Shown: positions 1-9,849, counted from the first letter of the stretch. The stretch: DNA of 64,000 nucleotides from Chryseobacterium sp. E1 (GCA_019203745.1 CP078104.1:4588001-4652000); one strand, 5' to 3'. A program made the numbers and translations. The notes: generated from the sequence alone by a model not told the origin.

Positions 1-1
1 C

Positions 2-46
2 ACAGAGATTCGGGTAGATGAAATTCTGTTATTGGGAGGCAAATAA
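2..46 (+). CDS. 3' end of an upstream gene (partial)
   Basis: An open frame enters from the left edge and ends at TAA 44-46, giving the tail TEIRVDEILLLGGK. Only 14 codons are visible, too few to name a family. The next gene starts 15 bases later, so the two may be co-transcribed. Confidence 0.35.
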   Translation, partial: TEIRVDEILLLGGK

Positions 47-60
47 TTCTAAAAACGCAA

Positions 61-516
61 ATGATGAAAGTAAAAGTTTTTAAAATAAGACTTCCTGAAG
101 AATTTCTCTACAAAGATCAGAAAATGCTGGATGATTTCCTGGAAGCCAACGAAATCATGAAAGTAGAAACAGCTTTCGTGAGTGAAGAACGATATTGGTC
201 TGTTATATTGTATTTTGACGAGTTAAAACAGCTTAAGAATACAGTCAAAGAACCAAAGATGGCCAAATACTCTGCAGAAAATGACTCGCTGAGTTCTGAC
301 GAAGAAGAAATTCTGAATGCTTTGAAACTCTGGAGATCAGAGAAGGCAAGAGAGCAGAATCTACCGACTTACTTTATAGCAAGTAATAAAGAACTGATGT
401 CTGTTGCGAAGTATAAGCCCGCTAAAAAAGAAGAGCTGCTTGAAATTAAAGGATTTGGAAAACATAAAATTGAAAATTATGGCGAAGAAATCCTTGAAAT
501 TCTTGAAAGTGTCTGA
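61..516 (+). CDS. HRDC domain-containing protein
   Basis: This is an intact 151-residue reading frame. The first 60 residues are a small unassigned domain. The C-terminal half (about residues 80-150) is a helical HRDC-type nucleic-acid-binding domain: an acidic start (SSDEEEILNALKLWRSEKA), the LPTYFIASNKEL stretch, then EELLEIKGFGKHKIENYGEEI. HRDC domains occur at the C-terminus of RecQ helicases and RNase D and bind DNA or RNA. Here it is a stand-alone protein with no helicase domain, a form common in flavobacteria and of unknown role. The paired ATGATG at 61 leaves the start uncertain by one codon. A good hairpin terminator follows at 543-570. Confidence 0.85.
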   Translation: MMKVKVFKIRLPEEFLYKDQKMLDDFLEANEIMKVETAFVSEERYWSVILYFDELKQLKNTVKEPKMAKYSAENDSLSSDEEEILNALKLWRSEKAREQNLPTYFIASNKELMSVAKYKPAKKEELLEIKGFGKHKIENYGEEILEILESV

Positions 517-542
517 TTTTGAAAGTGAAAATCAATGAAAGT

Positions 543-570
543 AAAAGCTGAAGAAAAATCTTCAGCTTTT
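543..570 (+). terminator. Rho-independent terminator after the HRDC gene
   Basis: AAAAGCTGAAG and CTTCAGCTTTT form a perfect 11-bp stem around a 6-base loop, with a T-run on the distal arm. It lies 27 bases past the HRDC stop codon. Confidence 0.8.
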
Positions 571-829
571 GAATTTATTATAGCATGAGCAGCTTTGATA
601 GGCTTTCCAGTTCAAAACCATATGCAGATCAGATCCGGTTCTTTCTTTTCAACCTATTTTATACTATGTAAAGTCCCTGCAATTCCTTATTTTTGCAGGA
701 CTTATCCGTTTAAATAATTTAAATTTTTAAATTATAAAGCAGAGAAAAGTCTTTCCCTTAGGTGTTTAAGGTTTTATTCAAATATGGATAAGCAACAAGT
801 TTTAATTAATATCATTGATCCATTATAAA
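571..829. other. AT-rich intergenic region with one hairpin
   Basis: No coding frame is supported here. A second inverted repeat (AAGTCC-TGCAA 671-682 against TTGCAGGACTT 693-703, one bulged C) could be a hairpin or degenerate terminator. The rest is AT-rich sequence upstream of hisS. Confidence 0.4.
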
Positions 830-2171
830 ATGAAGCCAAGTTTAGCAAAAGGAACGAGAGATTTTACAGCACAGGAAGTTTCCAGAAGAAAATATATTAT
901 CAATATTCTTCAGAATAATTTTGAATTATTCGGATTTCAGCCATTGGAAACACCAAGCTTTGAAAATCTTTCCACTTTGACAGGAAAATACGGAGAAGAA
1001 GGAGACCGTTTGATTTTTAAAATATTAAATTCAGGAGATTATACTTCAAAAGTAAATCAGGAAGATTGGGACAATAAAAGTCATCAGAAGCTTACTTCAC
1101 AGATTTCAGATAAAGCCCTTCGTTATGACCTTACCGTACCTTTTGCAAGATTTGTAGCAATGAATCACGGGAAACTGACATTTCCGTTCAAGCGTTTCCA
1201 GATTCAGCCGGTATGGAGAGCAGACCGTCCTCAGAAGGGGAGATACAGAGAATTTTATCAGTGTGATGCGGATGTTGTGGGAAGCGAAAGCTTATTGCAG
1301 GAAGTGGATTTTGTTCAGCTGTATTTAAAATCATTTGCAGATCTGAAAGTGCCTGTTACCATCCATATGAACAACAGAAAGATCCTTTCCGGATTAGCTG
1401 AATATGCAGGGATCACAGACAAGCTGATCGATTTCACTGTAGCTTTGGATAAACTGGATAAGATCGGTAAAGAAGGGGTTATAAAGAACTGCTTGAAAGA
1501 GAAATCTCTCAGGAATCTATTGATAAACTGGACTTCTTGTTCAGCCAGTCAGATGATGCTTTGGAAAACCTCCTGCAGTTAAAAGAAAAATTTGCAGGAA
1601 ATGAGATCGGGCTGAAAGGTGTAGAAGAGTTAGAATTTGTACTTACACAATCCTTAAACCTTGGTATTGATATTCAGAATCTTGTATTCAATATTACTTT
1701 AGCAAGAGGACTGGATTATTATACAGGAGCTATTTTTGAAGTAAAAGCAGATGAGGTTGCCATGGGATCTATCGGTGGTGGTGGAAGATACGATAACCTT
1801 ACAGAAGTGTTTGGAGTAAAAAATATTCCGGGAATTGGTATTTCATTCGGATTAGACAGAATTTATCTCGTGATGGAAGAATTAAATCTTTTCCCTGAAG
1901 AGGCATCTTCTAAGATAGAATATCTGTTTGCCAATTTTGGAGGTGAAGAAACTACGGAAGCTTTAAAACTGATCATGCAGTTGAGGGCCAAAGGAATTTC
2001 AGCAGAGTTATATCCTGAAAATGCAAAAATCAACAAACAATTTACTTACGCTGAGAAAAAGGAATTAAAAATCTTGTTTTCTTAGGCGAAGAAGAAATTA
2101 AAAATCATACGGTTACCTTTAAAAATCTTGAGGCTGGAGAACAGAAGACAGTTTCTTTGGAAGAGTTTTAG
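830..2171 (+). CDS. hisS: Histidyl-tRNA synthetase (two apparent 1-bp deletions)
   Basis: HisRS charges tRNA-His with histidine in the cytoplasm and is essential. Class II synthetase motifs are visible: KGTRDF near the N-terminus, the motif 2 region with [19 protein letters not shown], the HisRS signature [15 protein letters not shown] and motif 3 GGGRYDNL. The frame breaks twice at A-runs. Near 1483-1486, restoring one A gives [18 protein letters not shown]. Near 2066-2070, restoring one A gives [18 protein letters not shown]. With both bases restored the gene is 448 codons, the normal HisRS length. I chose ATG 830 ([12 protein letters not shown]) over the TTG at 815 because HisRS normally starts just before this motif. 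Because the enzyme is essential, these breaks are most likely sequencing errors. Confidence 0.93.
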
Positions 2172-2187
2172 GATAACAATATAAAGC

Positions 2188-2249
2188 AAAAAAGACTTAG
2201 GTTTGGAAGAGATAATATTTGAATTACTCCAGAATCTAAGTCTTTTTTA
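2188..2249. terminator. Bidirectional terminator between hisS and the convergent hydrolase gene
   Basis: AAAAAGACTTAG and CTAAGTCTTTTTT form an inverted repeat around a loop of about 35 bases. T-runs follow on both strands, fitting its position between two convergent genes. Confidence 0.65.
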
Positions 2250-2268
2250 TTATTAGGAATTACCTTAT

Positions 2269-3230
2269 CTAATGTCTTAATAACGGTTGCGTACTGCATC
2301 GGAAAGAACCTCCGAAGCTTCTGCTTATTGAAAAATCAATATATTCTACTTTGATACCTTCTTTCTCTATCTGTTCACCTATCTGTTTAAAAGCCGGGTC
2401 TGTAATATAAACTTCCGGAGATACAGGAAGGCCATTGGTTGCAAGATTCATAGCTTCATCTATGGTTACAGGAATCTTTTTCCATTCTTGTAAAGAGGCA
2501 GGAATGCCATCAGGAAACGCTTCTTCGCAAACAATCATTAATCCTTCTTTACAAACCCAAGAGCACAATCAAGATGTAATATATCAGGATGAAGTTTTAC
2601 CTTCTCCACAACATAGCCTTGAGGTTTTACAAGTTTTTGTAACCATTGAATTCCTAAATCATTGGATGCTAAGCCAGAATTTCCGACAAAAACATGTTTT
2701 CCTAAAACCAGAACATCTCCACCTTCCAGAAAAGGACCTTTTCCTAATGTTTGATCTTCATGATCAGCAATTTCAGGTTGTGGTACTGCTACATAAAAGC
2801 AGTCCTGGGGTAGACGGACTGTAAGAACAAATCACGAACCGGAAAAACTTCATTTCTCCTGTGTAAAAAACGAAGTGAAGCTTCTACTACAAAATTTCCC
2901 ACGGTAAAAACGGATCTCTTACAAAGAAATTGGAATAGCCTGCTGTTCCTACCGATTCCTTTTCAGTATGAGTAAGTTTACGGGGCCGAACAACATTTAC
3001 ACCGTATTTCTCAAGGGTTTCTTTTAAATTCTCCTTTCTTTTTCCCATTGTTTCTGAAGTTCAGGAAATGCTTCAGCGTAATCTTTCCCTTTGTTTTCAA
3101 AGTTTTCCAGTACTGCTGCGGGATTCAAAAAACGAAGATCTTCAGGGCGTGGTTCTTTGGGATATCCAAATTCTGATTGGGCAAGGACAACTGTTTTCAA
3201 AGGAGCAAATTCATTTTCAACAAAGATCAT
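2269..3230 (-). CDS. Arginine deiminase/DDAH-like guanidino-group hydrolase (four apparent deletions)
   Basis: Joining the minus-strand segments gives a 321-residue member of the guanidino-group-modifying fold that includes arginine deiminase, dimethylarginine dimethylaminohydrolase and CtlX-type proteins. Key parts are visible: FVRDPFF, FLEGGDVLVLG, a conserved His in ILHLDCALG, and the catalytic-Cys C-terminus GGSFRCSTQPLLRH. The frame is broken four times, each explained by one missing T or A on the minus strand (near 3035, 2905, 2828 and 2549), giving exactly 322 codons. The substrate could be free arginine, methylarginine or citrulline; the sequence does not decide. Arginine chemistry fits the cyanophycin genes a few kb away, but the genes are not contiguous. 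Confidence 0.8.
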
Positions 3231-3449
3231 AAAGAAGGTATTTTAGAGATTGTATCGCAGAAATTTTTACAAGCAATTACAAAAATACTTTAAAATTGAT
3301 ATTCAAAAGAAAAACCTTTTTGAAAATCACAAGATTTAAATATTTTTAGGACGGAAAATCGATCAGAATTTGTAATTTGGATCGATATAACAAAAGCAGG
3401 GAAGAATGACCAGCCTGTTTCAAATAAAACTCTTAAACATAAAAACCAG

Positions 3450-4309
3450 ATGAATATGATTTGCGCATTATGTGGAACACCACTGACGGCTACAGATATG
3501 GTTGTAGGGAAAAATAAACTTGCAGACGGCGGTTACTTGTGTGTTGAATGCTTTACAAAAGCAGTTCGTGTCAATCCCGATCTTCTCAATAATCTTGATC
3601 AGTTTTATTTTGCAGAAATTACAGGAATGCTCCTTAAAAGTAAAATTGATGCCAGTCAGAACCCAGGCGAATCCCAATATGCCGGTGGAAGTACTTATGC
3701 TTACGATGCCCCCACCAGACTTGACGAAATCAAAGATCAGATTGTAGCGCTGAATGCAAGGCTCAGTGTTTTAGCAAATGAAGAAGTCAACGAATTGGCT
3801 AATATTCTGGACAGAGATGAAAAACTCTTAGCCATAGCCGAAGGAATTGATCTTCAGAGTAAGCGGGAAGGAATTATTTTTTCGACCCAAAAAGAGTAGC
3901 TTTTATCGATAAGAAATTCTTAGGTGGAGTGGTAAAGAATGAATTTCCTCTTCATAGCATTTCTTCCATTGATCATGCTGAAAATCTTTTGTATTCGATT
4001 CTGAAGATCAATACCAATGCAGGAGCAGCAGAATTTAAGCTGCATAATAAAAATGACGGCAGATCATTTACCGGTATTAACAGAAATTTCAGATACTCTG
4101 AACCTGTAAAACAGAATTCCAGACCTTTACAGGCGTTTTCTCAATCTATTCCTGATTTTGCTCAGGAAAATGTATATAGCACCAATCCTCAGCCATCTTC
4201 CGGAACCGTTTTTGAACAGTTGGAAAAATTGGGTAAACTTAAAGAAATGGGTGTACTGACTGATTCTGAATTTGCAGAACAAAAGAAAAAGTTATTAGAT
4301 AAACTTTAA
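3450..4309 (+). CDS. DUF4428-type zinc ribbon / PH-like / SHOCT protein, paralog 1
   Basis: About 286 residues once one base is restored. The N-terminus has two CxxC knuckles (CALCGTPL and YLCVECF) like the DUF4428 zinc ribbon. A linker with PTRLDEIKDQIVALNARLSV follows, then a region resembling the small bacterial PH-like fold (RVAFIDKKFLGGVVKNEFPL). The C-terminus is a SHOCT segment: VFEQLEKLGKLKEMGVLTDS, then EFAEQKKKLLDKL. One C is missing from the CCC run near 3886. SHOCT segments are short helical hairpins often found at the ends of otherwise unrelated proteins; function here is unknown. It is the first of four related genes on this strand and has no signal peptide or membrane segment. 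Confidence 0.75.
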
Positions 4310-4393
4310 TTATTTGCTTTAAATCACAGAAAAAGCTGGAATAAACTTTGCATTCTGATCTTACTTGAAAAACTTGTAAACATAAAAATTAAA

Positions 4394-5291
4394 ATGAACA
4401 CGGATTGTGCTCTATGTGGATTGCCATTAACATCAATGGACACTCTCTTGGGAGAAAATAAACTCTTGGACGGAGGTACCTTATGCAATAAATGCCTTAA
4501 TAAAGCAACCAATATCAATAAAGATCTTGTATCTGACCTTGCCAGCTACAGCTTGGTGCAGATCAGGGACATTGTACTGAAGGAAAGTGTAGAGGAGGAT
4601 GAGGAACAAATTGAAGTGGAAATTGCAGTCCCTCAGGCTCAGGTAATCACGGAGACTTCTCATTCATTTCAGTTTACCTTTACTACAGGCGGAACATCTC
4701 CCACCAGGCTTGACGAAATCAAAGATCAGATTGCAGCATTGAATGCCAGACTCAGCATTTTTGTCAACAGTGAAGTAAAGGAACTGGTCAATGTTCTCGA
4801 TAAAAATGAGAAGATCATCGCCATTGCAGAAGGAAAATACCTGTATAATAATCTCGAAGGAATTTTAGTTTCAACAGAAAGCAGAGTGATTTTTGTTGAT
4901 AAAAAGTTCTTTGGTGGTGTATTTGAAAATGAATTTCTACATTATAAAATCACTTCAATGCAACATAGCACAGGGTTGATGTCATCTGAACTGAAAATCT
5001 TTACAGACAGCTTTAAAGCAGAATTTAAGCTTTATAACAGAAATTCAGCCAAAATATTTTATGATGCTATTCATGGCTATGTGTATAATTCCGGAAACCA
5101 ATCGGCACAACAACAACAACAACAACAACAATCTGTCCAGCAGTCTGAAAAACCTCAGCAAGGAACGATTAAAAAGAAGATGCTGCAGTCATATTTGAAA
5201 AGCTTGAAAAATTGGGCAGCTTAGGGAAAATGGTATTTTAACAGAAGAAGAATTTGCAGAACAGAAAAAAAAGCTGTTGGATAAATTATAA
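4394..5291 (+). CDS. DUF4428-type zinc ribbon / PH-like / SHOCT protein, paralog 2
   Basis: About 299 residues after restoring two bases (A-run near 5168-5176 and the AA near 5223). It has the same architecture as its neighbours: CALCGLPL and TLCNKCL zinc knuckles, the linker SPTRLDEIKDQIAALNARLS, a PH-like middle (RVIFVDKKFFGGVFENEFLH) and a C-terminal SHOCT (EKLEKLGSLRENGILTEEE, ending QKKKLLDKL). It differs in an acidic insertion (EEDEEQIEVE, about residue 70) and a polyglutamine tract before the SHOCT part, encoded by eight CAA codons. Its zinc ribbon (TSMDTLLGENKLLDGG) is closer to paralog 3 than to paralog 1, suggesting successive tandem duplication. Function unknown. Confidence 0.75.
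5108..5131 (+). repeat. (CAA)8 trinucleotide microsatellite inside paralog 2
   Basis: Eight consecutive in-frame CAA codons encode polyglutamine just ahead of the SHOCT segment. Because the unit is three bases, length change would alter linker length without shifting the frame. Confidence 0.95.
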
Positions 5292-5301
5292 AAATAAAAA
5301 A

Positions 5302-6146
5302 ATGAGTAATAATTGTTCATTGTGTAATTCAGAGTTAACCTCTATGGATACGCTTCTGGGAGCGAATAAACTTTCGGATGGCGGTATTTTATGCAATAAA
5401 TGTTTAGATAAAATAAGTAATATCAATCAGGAGCTGCTGTACAATCTGAATATGTTCAGTATTGGTGATATCAACAGTCTGCTGCAGAAAGGGAAGACAG
5501 AACCGAGCCGGGAAATGGTACAGACAGAAAAAAACTTCCTGCACCTACAGAACCTGAACTACAGAATATATCAGGTGAAGTATACAAACTCAGAAAGAGA
5601 AAGATAAAATACGAGTTGGAAAAACTGAATGCCAATCTTTCAGTCTTTACCAAAGGGGAGATCAAGGAGCTTCCTTACCTGATTTCAGAAGATGAAAAAA
5701 TCATTGCAATAACAGATGCTCAATTCATTAATACACTGGATGCAGGGGTTTTGGTAGCCACGCCTTTAAGACTGCTTTCCGTATCAAAATCGATGTTTGG
5801 ATCTGCAAAGATCAATATATATCCCAATGAGACGATCAGATCTGTAAGCTTTGTAACCGATCCGAGGTCGCCGATTATCAAATTACATTTAGAGGAAAGA
5901 GTAGTGGAGTTTGAATGCTATATGGATAAAGAGGATGCAGAAAAGTTCTATGACAAAATCAAAACCATCTATAATTCTCCTGTGGAACAGTCTCAAAAAC
6001 AAATTGGCAGCACTACAGCAAAAAGCAAATCTTCTGAAGTTATTTTTGAGCAGCTTGAAAAGCTTGGTCGGCTGAGAGAAAACGGAATTCTGACAGATGC
6101 AGAATTTACAGAACAGAAAAAGAAGCTGCTGGAACAGTTGGGATAA
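5302..6146 (+). CDS. DUF4428-type zinc ribbon / PH-like / SHOCT protein, paralog 3
   Basis: About 281 residues with one A restored in the A7 run near 5527-5534. The start at ATG 5302 gives MSNNCSLCNSELTSMDTLLG and lies 10 bases after paralog 2, so the two are probably one operon. Zinc knuckles are CSLC and ILCNKCL. The linker keeps only KYELEKLNANLSVFTKGEIK. The PH-like region is LVATPLRLLSVSKSMFGSAK, and the C-terminal SHOCT runs from IFEQLEKLGRLRENGILTD to QKKKLLEQLG. The short spacing, shared layout and conserved ribbon mark it as a duplicate of paralog 2. Function unknown. Confidence 0.75.
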
Positions 6147-6164
6147 CACTTTAAAAGGTTGATC

Positions 6165-6808
6165 ATGAAAAAGTATCTGCAGAAATAGTGGAAAACTGGC
6201 TCAAAGGCTGGTCCTTATCAAGAGAATTACCTTTTCCGACACAATATAAATCTGGATTTAAGGTGATCGTAGGATATGAAAATCAAAAGGAAAGGTATGT
6301 GTTTCCTGAACTTAACGAAGATTTCTTTCAGCTTGCTGATTCCATTGCTGAACCTTGGGTATACCTGAAAGTATGTGCTTCTCCCAATCAATTCATAGAA
6401 AAGATCCCTGAAAGATGGAAACTTCAGTCTCAGGGCTATATGATGACCTGTTTTCAACCGATGAACTTCCCTGAAGTTACGCTGGCTGACGGATATCAGG
6501 TGGAATATGGACAGCATAATTCGACCTTTATGGTTAAAATCATTGCTGAAAACGGAGAACAGGCTTCAATAGGCTATGTTGCACTGAGCGATGATCTGGC
6601 CGTTTATGACAGAATTGTTACCGAAAAAAATCATCAGAGAAAAGGTCTTGCTTCCTTTCTGCTTAAAGAACTTGAGAAAATAGCTTTATCAAAAGGATAT
6701 ACCAACAATTTTTTGGTCGCCACAGAAGAAGGGAAATTACTTTATGAAAATTTAGGCTGGAAAGTGTACAGTCTGCATACTTCTGTTGTCATTCCGGGGC
6801 AGGAATAA
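6165..6808 (+). CDS. GNAT-family N-acetyltransferase
   Basis: About 214 residues. The C-terminal half carries the GNAT acetyl-CoA fold: IGYVALSDDLAVYDRIVTE, the pyrophosphate-binding loop in KNHQRKGLASFLLKELEKIA (the R/Q-x-x-G-x-A region), then LVATEEGKLLYENLGWKVYS. GNAT enzymes transfer an acetyl group from acetyl-CoA to an amine; the substrate is not evident. The uninterrupted frame starts only at GTG 6188, but ATG 6165 reads directly into it if one A is restored in the A5 run (MKKVSAEIVENWLKGW). That gives a whole number of codons and a start 18 bases after the preceding stop, so I prefer it. It sits inside the DUF4428/SHOCT cluster. Confidence 0.8.
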
Positions 6809-6874
6809 GATTTTTACCGGATTCAATTATTTTCTTGTCAAGAAATAGTAATTTAGGTGCATAAACTATTTACT

Positions 6875-7404
6875 ATGGGTAGATCAAGACTTGATGAAAT
6901 CAAAGACGAGCTTGAAAAGCTGGATATCAATCCTACTTTTTTGCCAGAAAAGAAATACGTGAACTTCCGGATATCCTTTCAACAGAAGAGAAAATTGTCT
7001 ATCTGGTTGAAGGCAGAAATAAAATTACCAAACATCATATCATTTTGGTAGCGACGGACAGACGACTGATTTTCGTAGATAAAGAATTGATGTACGGGCT
7101 GAAAGTAGAGGACTTTTCTTACGACAAAATAAGCTCAATACAATATGAAACCTCACTCTTACTGGCATCTATAGATATTCATGCTTCTGATAATATTGTG
7201 GAAATTGACGGTGTAGGCAAATATTACGCTGAATTATTCTGCGAAAAGGTAAGAGATTTCATGGCCCGCCCCAAAGAATATTTTCAGGCTAAACCTGAAC
7301 CCACCATTTTAGATCAGCTGGAGCAGTTGGGACGGTTGAAAGAGAATGGTGTTTTAAGTGAAGAAGAATTTAATAATCAGAAGAAAAAACTGCTTGATCA
7401 ATAG
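6875..7404 (+). CDS. PH-like / SHOCT protein lacking the zinc ribbon, paralog 4
   Basis: About 176 residues with one T restored near 6936-6942. It begins at ATG 6875 (MGRSRLDEIKDELEKLD), which matches the internal linker of paralogs 1-3 (RLDEIKDQI..LN). It is thus a family member without the zinc ribbon. The PH-like part includes LVATDRRLIFVDKELMYG and the SHOCT tail LEQLGRLKENGVLSEEEFNN. A GTG at 6857 is an alternative start, but ATG 6875 fits the homology better. That the same linker both opens this protein and follows the ribbon in the others suggests the linker plus PH plus SHOCT is the functional core. Confidence 0.7.
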
Positions 7405-7445
7405 ACTCCTGAAGCAGATCTTAATTCTGATAAAAAACAAAACTC

Positions 7446-8236
7446 ATGGAAAATTACTTAGAAATAAATAAAACCTCATGGAATGCCAAAGTAGAACCGC
7501 ACCTGAAGTCGGATTTCTATTTTGTAGATGAATTTTAAAAGGAAGGAACTCTCTGAATTCTATAGAACTGGATCTCCTGGGAGATATAAAAGGAAAAACA
7601 ATTCTGCATCTGCAATGCCATTTCGGGCAGGATTCCATTTCATTATCGAGAATGGGAGCAAAAGTTACCGGAATTGATCTTTCAGATAAAGCTATAGAAA
7701 CGGCAATAGATCTGGCACTGCAATGCGGTACCGATACTGAATTTATCTGTTCTGATGTATACAATTTGCCCAATGTCCTGAATCAGAAATTTGACATCGT
7801 TTATACAAGTTACGGAACTATAGGCTGGCTTCCTGATCTTGAAAAATGGGCCGGTGTGATCAGTCATTTTCTGAAGCCTGGCGGTCAGTTTATCATGGCA
7901 GAATTTCATCCGGTTGTCTGGATGTTTGACGATGACTTTATAAAAGTAGCTTACAATTACTTCAATGAAAAGCCGATTGTGGAAACCTATGAAGGAACCT
8001 ATGCAGATCAGTCTGCTCCTATTGTACAGGAATACGTCATGTGGAACCATTCTTTAGCAGAAGTTCTGGATAATCTGGTTAAAAAGAGATGCAGCTGGAG
8101 ACCTTCCGGGAGTTTGACTGGTCACCTTATCCGTGTTTCAGGCATGTGGAGGAATTTGAAAAAGGAAAATGGAGAATTCCACAGTTTGGAAAAAAAAATC
8201 CCGATCGTATTTGCTTTAATGGCAACAAAGAAATAA
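7446..8236 (+). CDS. Class I SAM-dependent methyltransferase
   Basis: About 263 residues. The SAM-binding motif I is GKTILHLQCHFGQDSISLSR, followed by GAKVTGIDLSDKAI (acidic residue at the end of strand 2) and motif DIVYTSYGTIGWLPDL. The substrate is unknown. Reading frame problems: one T is missing near 7535-7538 (FVDEFLKGRNS). Between about 8083 and 8190 the open frame is shifted; restoring one A gives KKEMQLETFREFDWSPYP, with compensation at the A9 run near 8180-8190, so the protein ends IPIVFALMATKK. The start ATG 7446 gives MENYLEINKTSWNAKVEPHL, a typical opening for this family. Confidence 0.83.
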
Positions 8237-8241
8237 CTGAG

Positions 8242-8279
8242 AGCTAAACGTATAAACATTTAGGTAAGTTTAGCTTTTA
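8242..8279 (+). terminator. Terminator after the methyltransferase
   Basis: AGCTAAAC (8242-8249) pairs with GTTTAGCT (8268-8275), followed by TTTTAT. It lies 5 bases past the stop codon. Confidence 0.5.
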
Positions 8280-8356
8280 TAGCTACTAATGTACGAATAA
8301 AGGGAAAAATTATTCTATCCACAGGAATTGTATTTCACATTAATCGCTGAAAATAT

Positions 8357-8394
8357 AAAAAAAGTCACCGCAATAATATACGATGACTTTTTTT
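8357..8394. terminator. Bidirectional terminator
   Basis: A7GTCA (8357-8367) pairs with TGACT7 (8384-8394). It lies between the plus-strand methyltransferase and the minus-strand YtxH-like gene and has T-runs in both directions. Confidence 0.7.
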
Positions 8395-8426
8395 CAATAT
8401 ATGAATGTTAAAAAACTATCTGTTTT

Positions 8427-8663
8427 TTAGCTTAAAGAATCTTCAGCCTTAGTCTTCACTTCGTCCACTTTATTCTGAACCTGAGAAGCAACATCATTGG
8501 CTTTGTTCTTAAGATCATTTCCCCATTTATTAAAGTTGTCTTTTGCTGTATTGATTTTATCTTTTACAGCCTGCTGATCTTCAGGGCTTGAATTTGTATA
8601 TTTCCAATACGCTAAAGCACCTAAACCTAATAAAGCTAATAAGCCTTTTGTTTTGTTTCCCAT
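8427..8663 (-). CDS. Small YtxH-like membrane-anchored protein
   Basis: Intact, 78 residues. After MGNKTK comes a short hydrophobic, glycine/alanine/leucine-rich segment (GLLALLGLGALAYWKY, residues 7-22) that could be a membrane anchor. It is followed by a lysine- and asparagine-rich amphipathic helix with repeating KDKI.. DNFN.. NDLKNKANDV.. VQNKVDEVK. This anchor-plus-charged-helix layout is seen in YtxH-type and stress-associated small proteins. No enzymatic motif is present and the function is unknown. The gene stands alone between a terminator and an AT-rich leader. Confidence 0.75.
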   Translation of the reverse strand: MGNKTKGLLALLGLGALAYWKYTNSSPEDQQAVKDKINTAKDNFNKWGNDLKNKANDVASQVQNKVDEVKTKAEDSLS

Positions 8664-8762
8664 GATTTCTATTTTTTAAGGTGTTAATATTAAAATTTGT
8701 TATTAATACTTATGTAAAATACGTGCCAAAAAAATTCAACCGAATGATAAAAAATGTTAAAT

Positions 8763-9604
8763 TTAAGAAAAGACTTCAAAGTTTTTCCCGTCAAAACTGG
8801 CGAAAACCATAGTAGGATAGGAGTCCTGATGAAATACATTTCCTTCTTTATCTATAGCGATGGCTCCGGCAAATCCGTCAATAGTCTTAAGTTCATCAAA
8901 CGTTTTGTTGAATGCATTTTCAAGGCTCATTCCGTCTGTTACTCTTGTCACGATTTTGGCTGCTGTGGCATTACTTACAATATCCTCTCCTACGCCTGTA
9001 CAGCTCACCGCACAGTAAGCATTGGCATAATTTCCAGCTACTGTGGCAGAATCTGAGATCCTTCCCGGAATTTCAAAACCTTTTCCGCCTGTAGAAGTGG
9101 CAACAGCCAGTTTTCCGTCTTTATCTATTGCTACACAGCCTACAGTTCCTTTTCCTCCGGTAGCTAGCTTAGCTTCATACTCCTTTCTTCGCTGTGGAAT
9201 TTCAGTGGAGAAATTTTCAAATCCGTGTTCTGAAGCATATATTTTGGCACCTTGACCGCCTAAAACTCTGTCATCTTCACCAATCAGGTCTTTGGCTACA
9301 AAAACGGGATTTTTACATCCTGGATATTGATCACACCACTCAGCTTTTGGGTTTCGCCATTCATAATGGCCGCACTCATACGGATAACCCCGTCACTTTG
9401 AATCTGTGACCCGATCCCGGCATTGTACAAAGGGTCGTCTTCCAATAAAGAAACGGCATAAGCAACAGTATCGAACGCAGAATGGTTTTGAAGATATTCG
9501 AAAGCCTTTTGAGCAATACTTTTTAATGAATTTTGTTTAGCTGTTTTTACTTCATGGCTTTGATCACTCTCTGAGAAAAAACCGCCGTGGATGATGATTT
9601 TCAT
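8763..9604 (-). CDS. Isoaspartyl peptidase / L-asparaginase (Ntn hydrolase)
   Basis: About 280 residues with one A restored near 9306-9316 (IQDVKNPVFVAKDLIGEDD). It belongs to the threonine Ntn-hydrolase family of plant-type asparaginases and isoaspartyl aminopeptidases, made as one chain that self-cleaves before a threonine. Visible landmarks are KIIIHGG at the start, NAGIGS, the cleavage/nucleophile region GGKGTVGCVAIDKDGKLA and the substrate loop STGGKGFEIPGRISDS. Such enzymes hydrolyse beta-aspartyl dipeptides, which is exactly the product cyanophycinase releases from cyanophycin. It sits beside cphB on the same strand, so a role in finishing cyanophycin breakdown to aspartate and arginine is a reasonable inference. 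No signal peptide is seen. Confidence 0.88.
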
Positions 9605-9798
9605 AAATATAGATGATAATTGATAAATAATGATTGATAGTCTTACGAAGGTAACTGATAAATTTTAATTAATTCCAATATTTTGAAATTTCATGTAAAG
9701 AATAAGAAATATATAATTACCCTGATTCATATTAGTGTCTTCCATCATTCTTTTCCATTGGAGAGTTGTCCAATCAAAAATTTGACGGGGTGATAAAC
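9605..9798. other. Intergenic region between the isoaspartyl peptidase and cphB
   Basis: AT-rich with no supported frame. It is the leader of the isoaspartyl peptidase gene; with the cphB terminator beside it, the two genes are probably separate transcription units. Confidence 0.4.
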
Positions 9799-9828
9799 AA
9801 AAAAAAAAACGGAAACAAAGTTCCGTTT
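9799..9828 (-). terminator. Rho-independent terminator of cphB
   Basis: Read on the minus strand: AAACGGAAC, loop TTT, GTTTCCGTTT followed by a run of about ten T. It lies 22 bases past the cphB stop codon. Confidence 0.85.
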
Positions 9829-9849
9829 ATATAAAGTAGGTGGGTTGTA

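Noticed and set aside
2435-2824. Plus-strand 129-codon frame over the guanidino hydrolase
   Set aside because: Antisense to conserved residues of a known family; a shadow frame.
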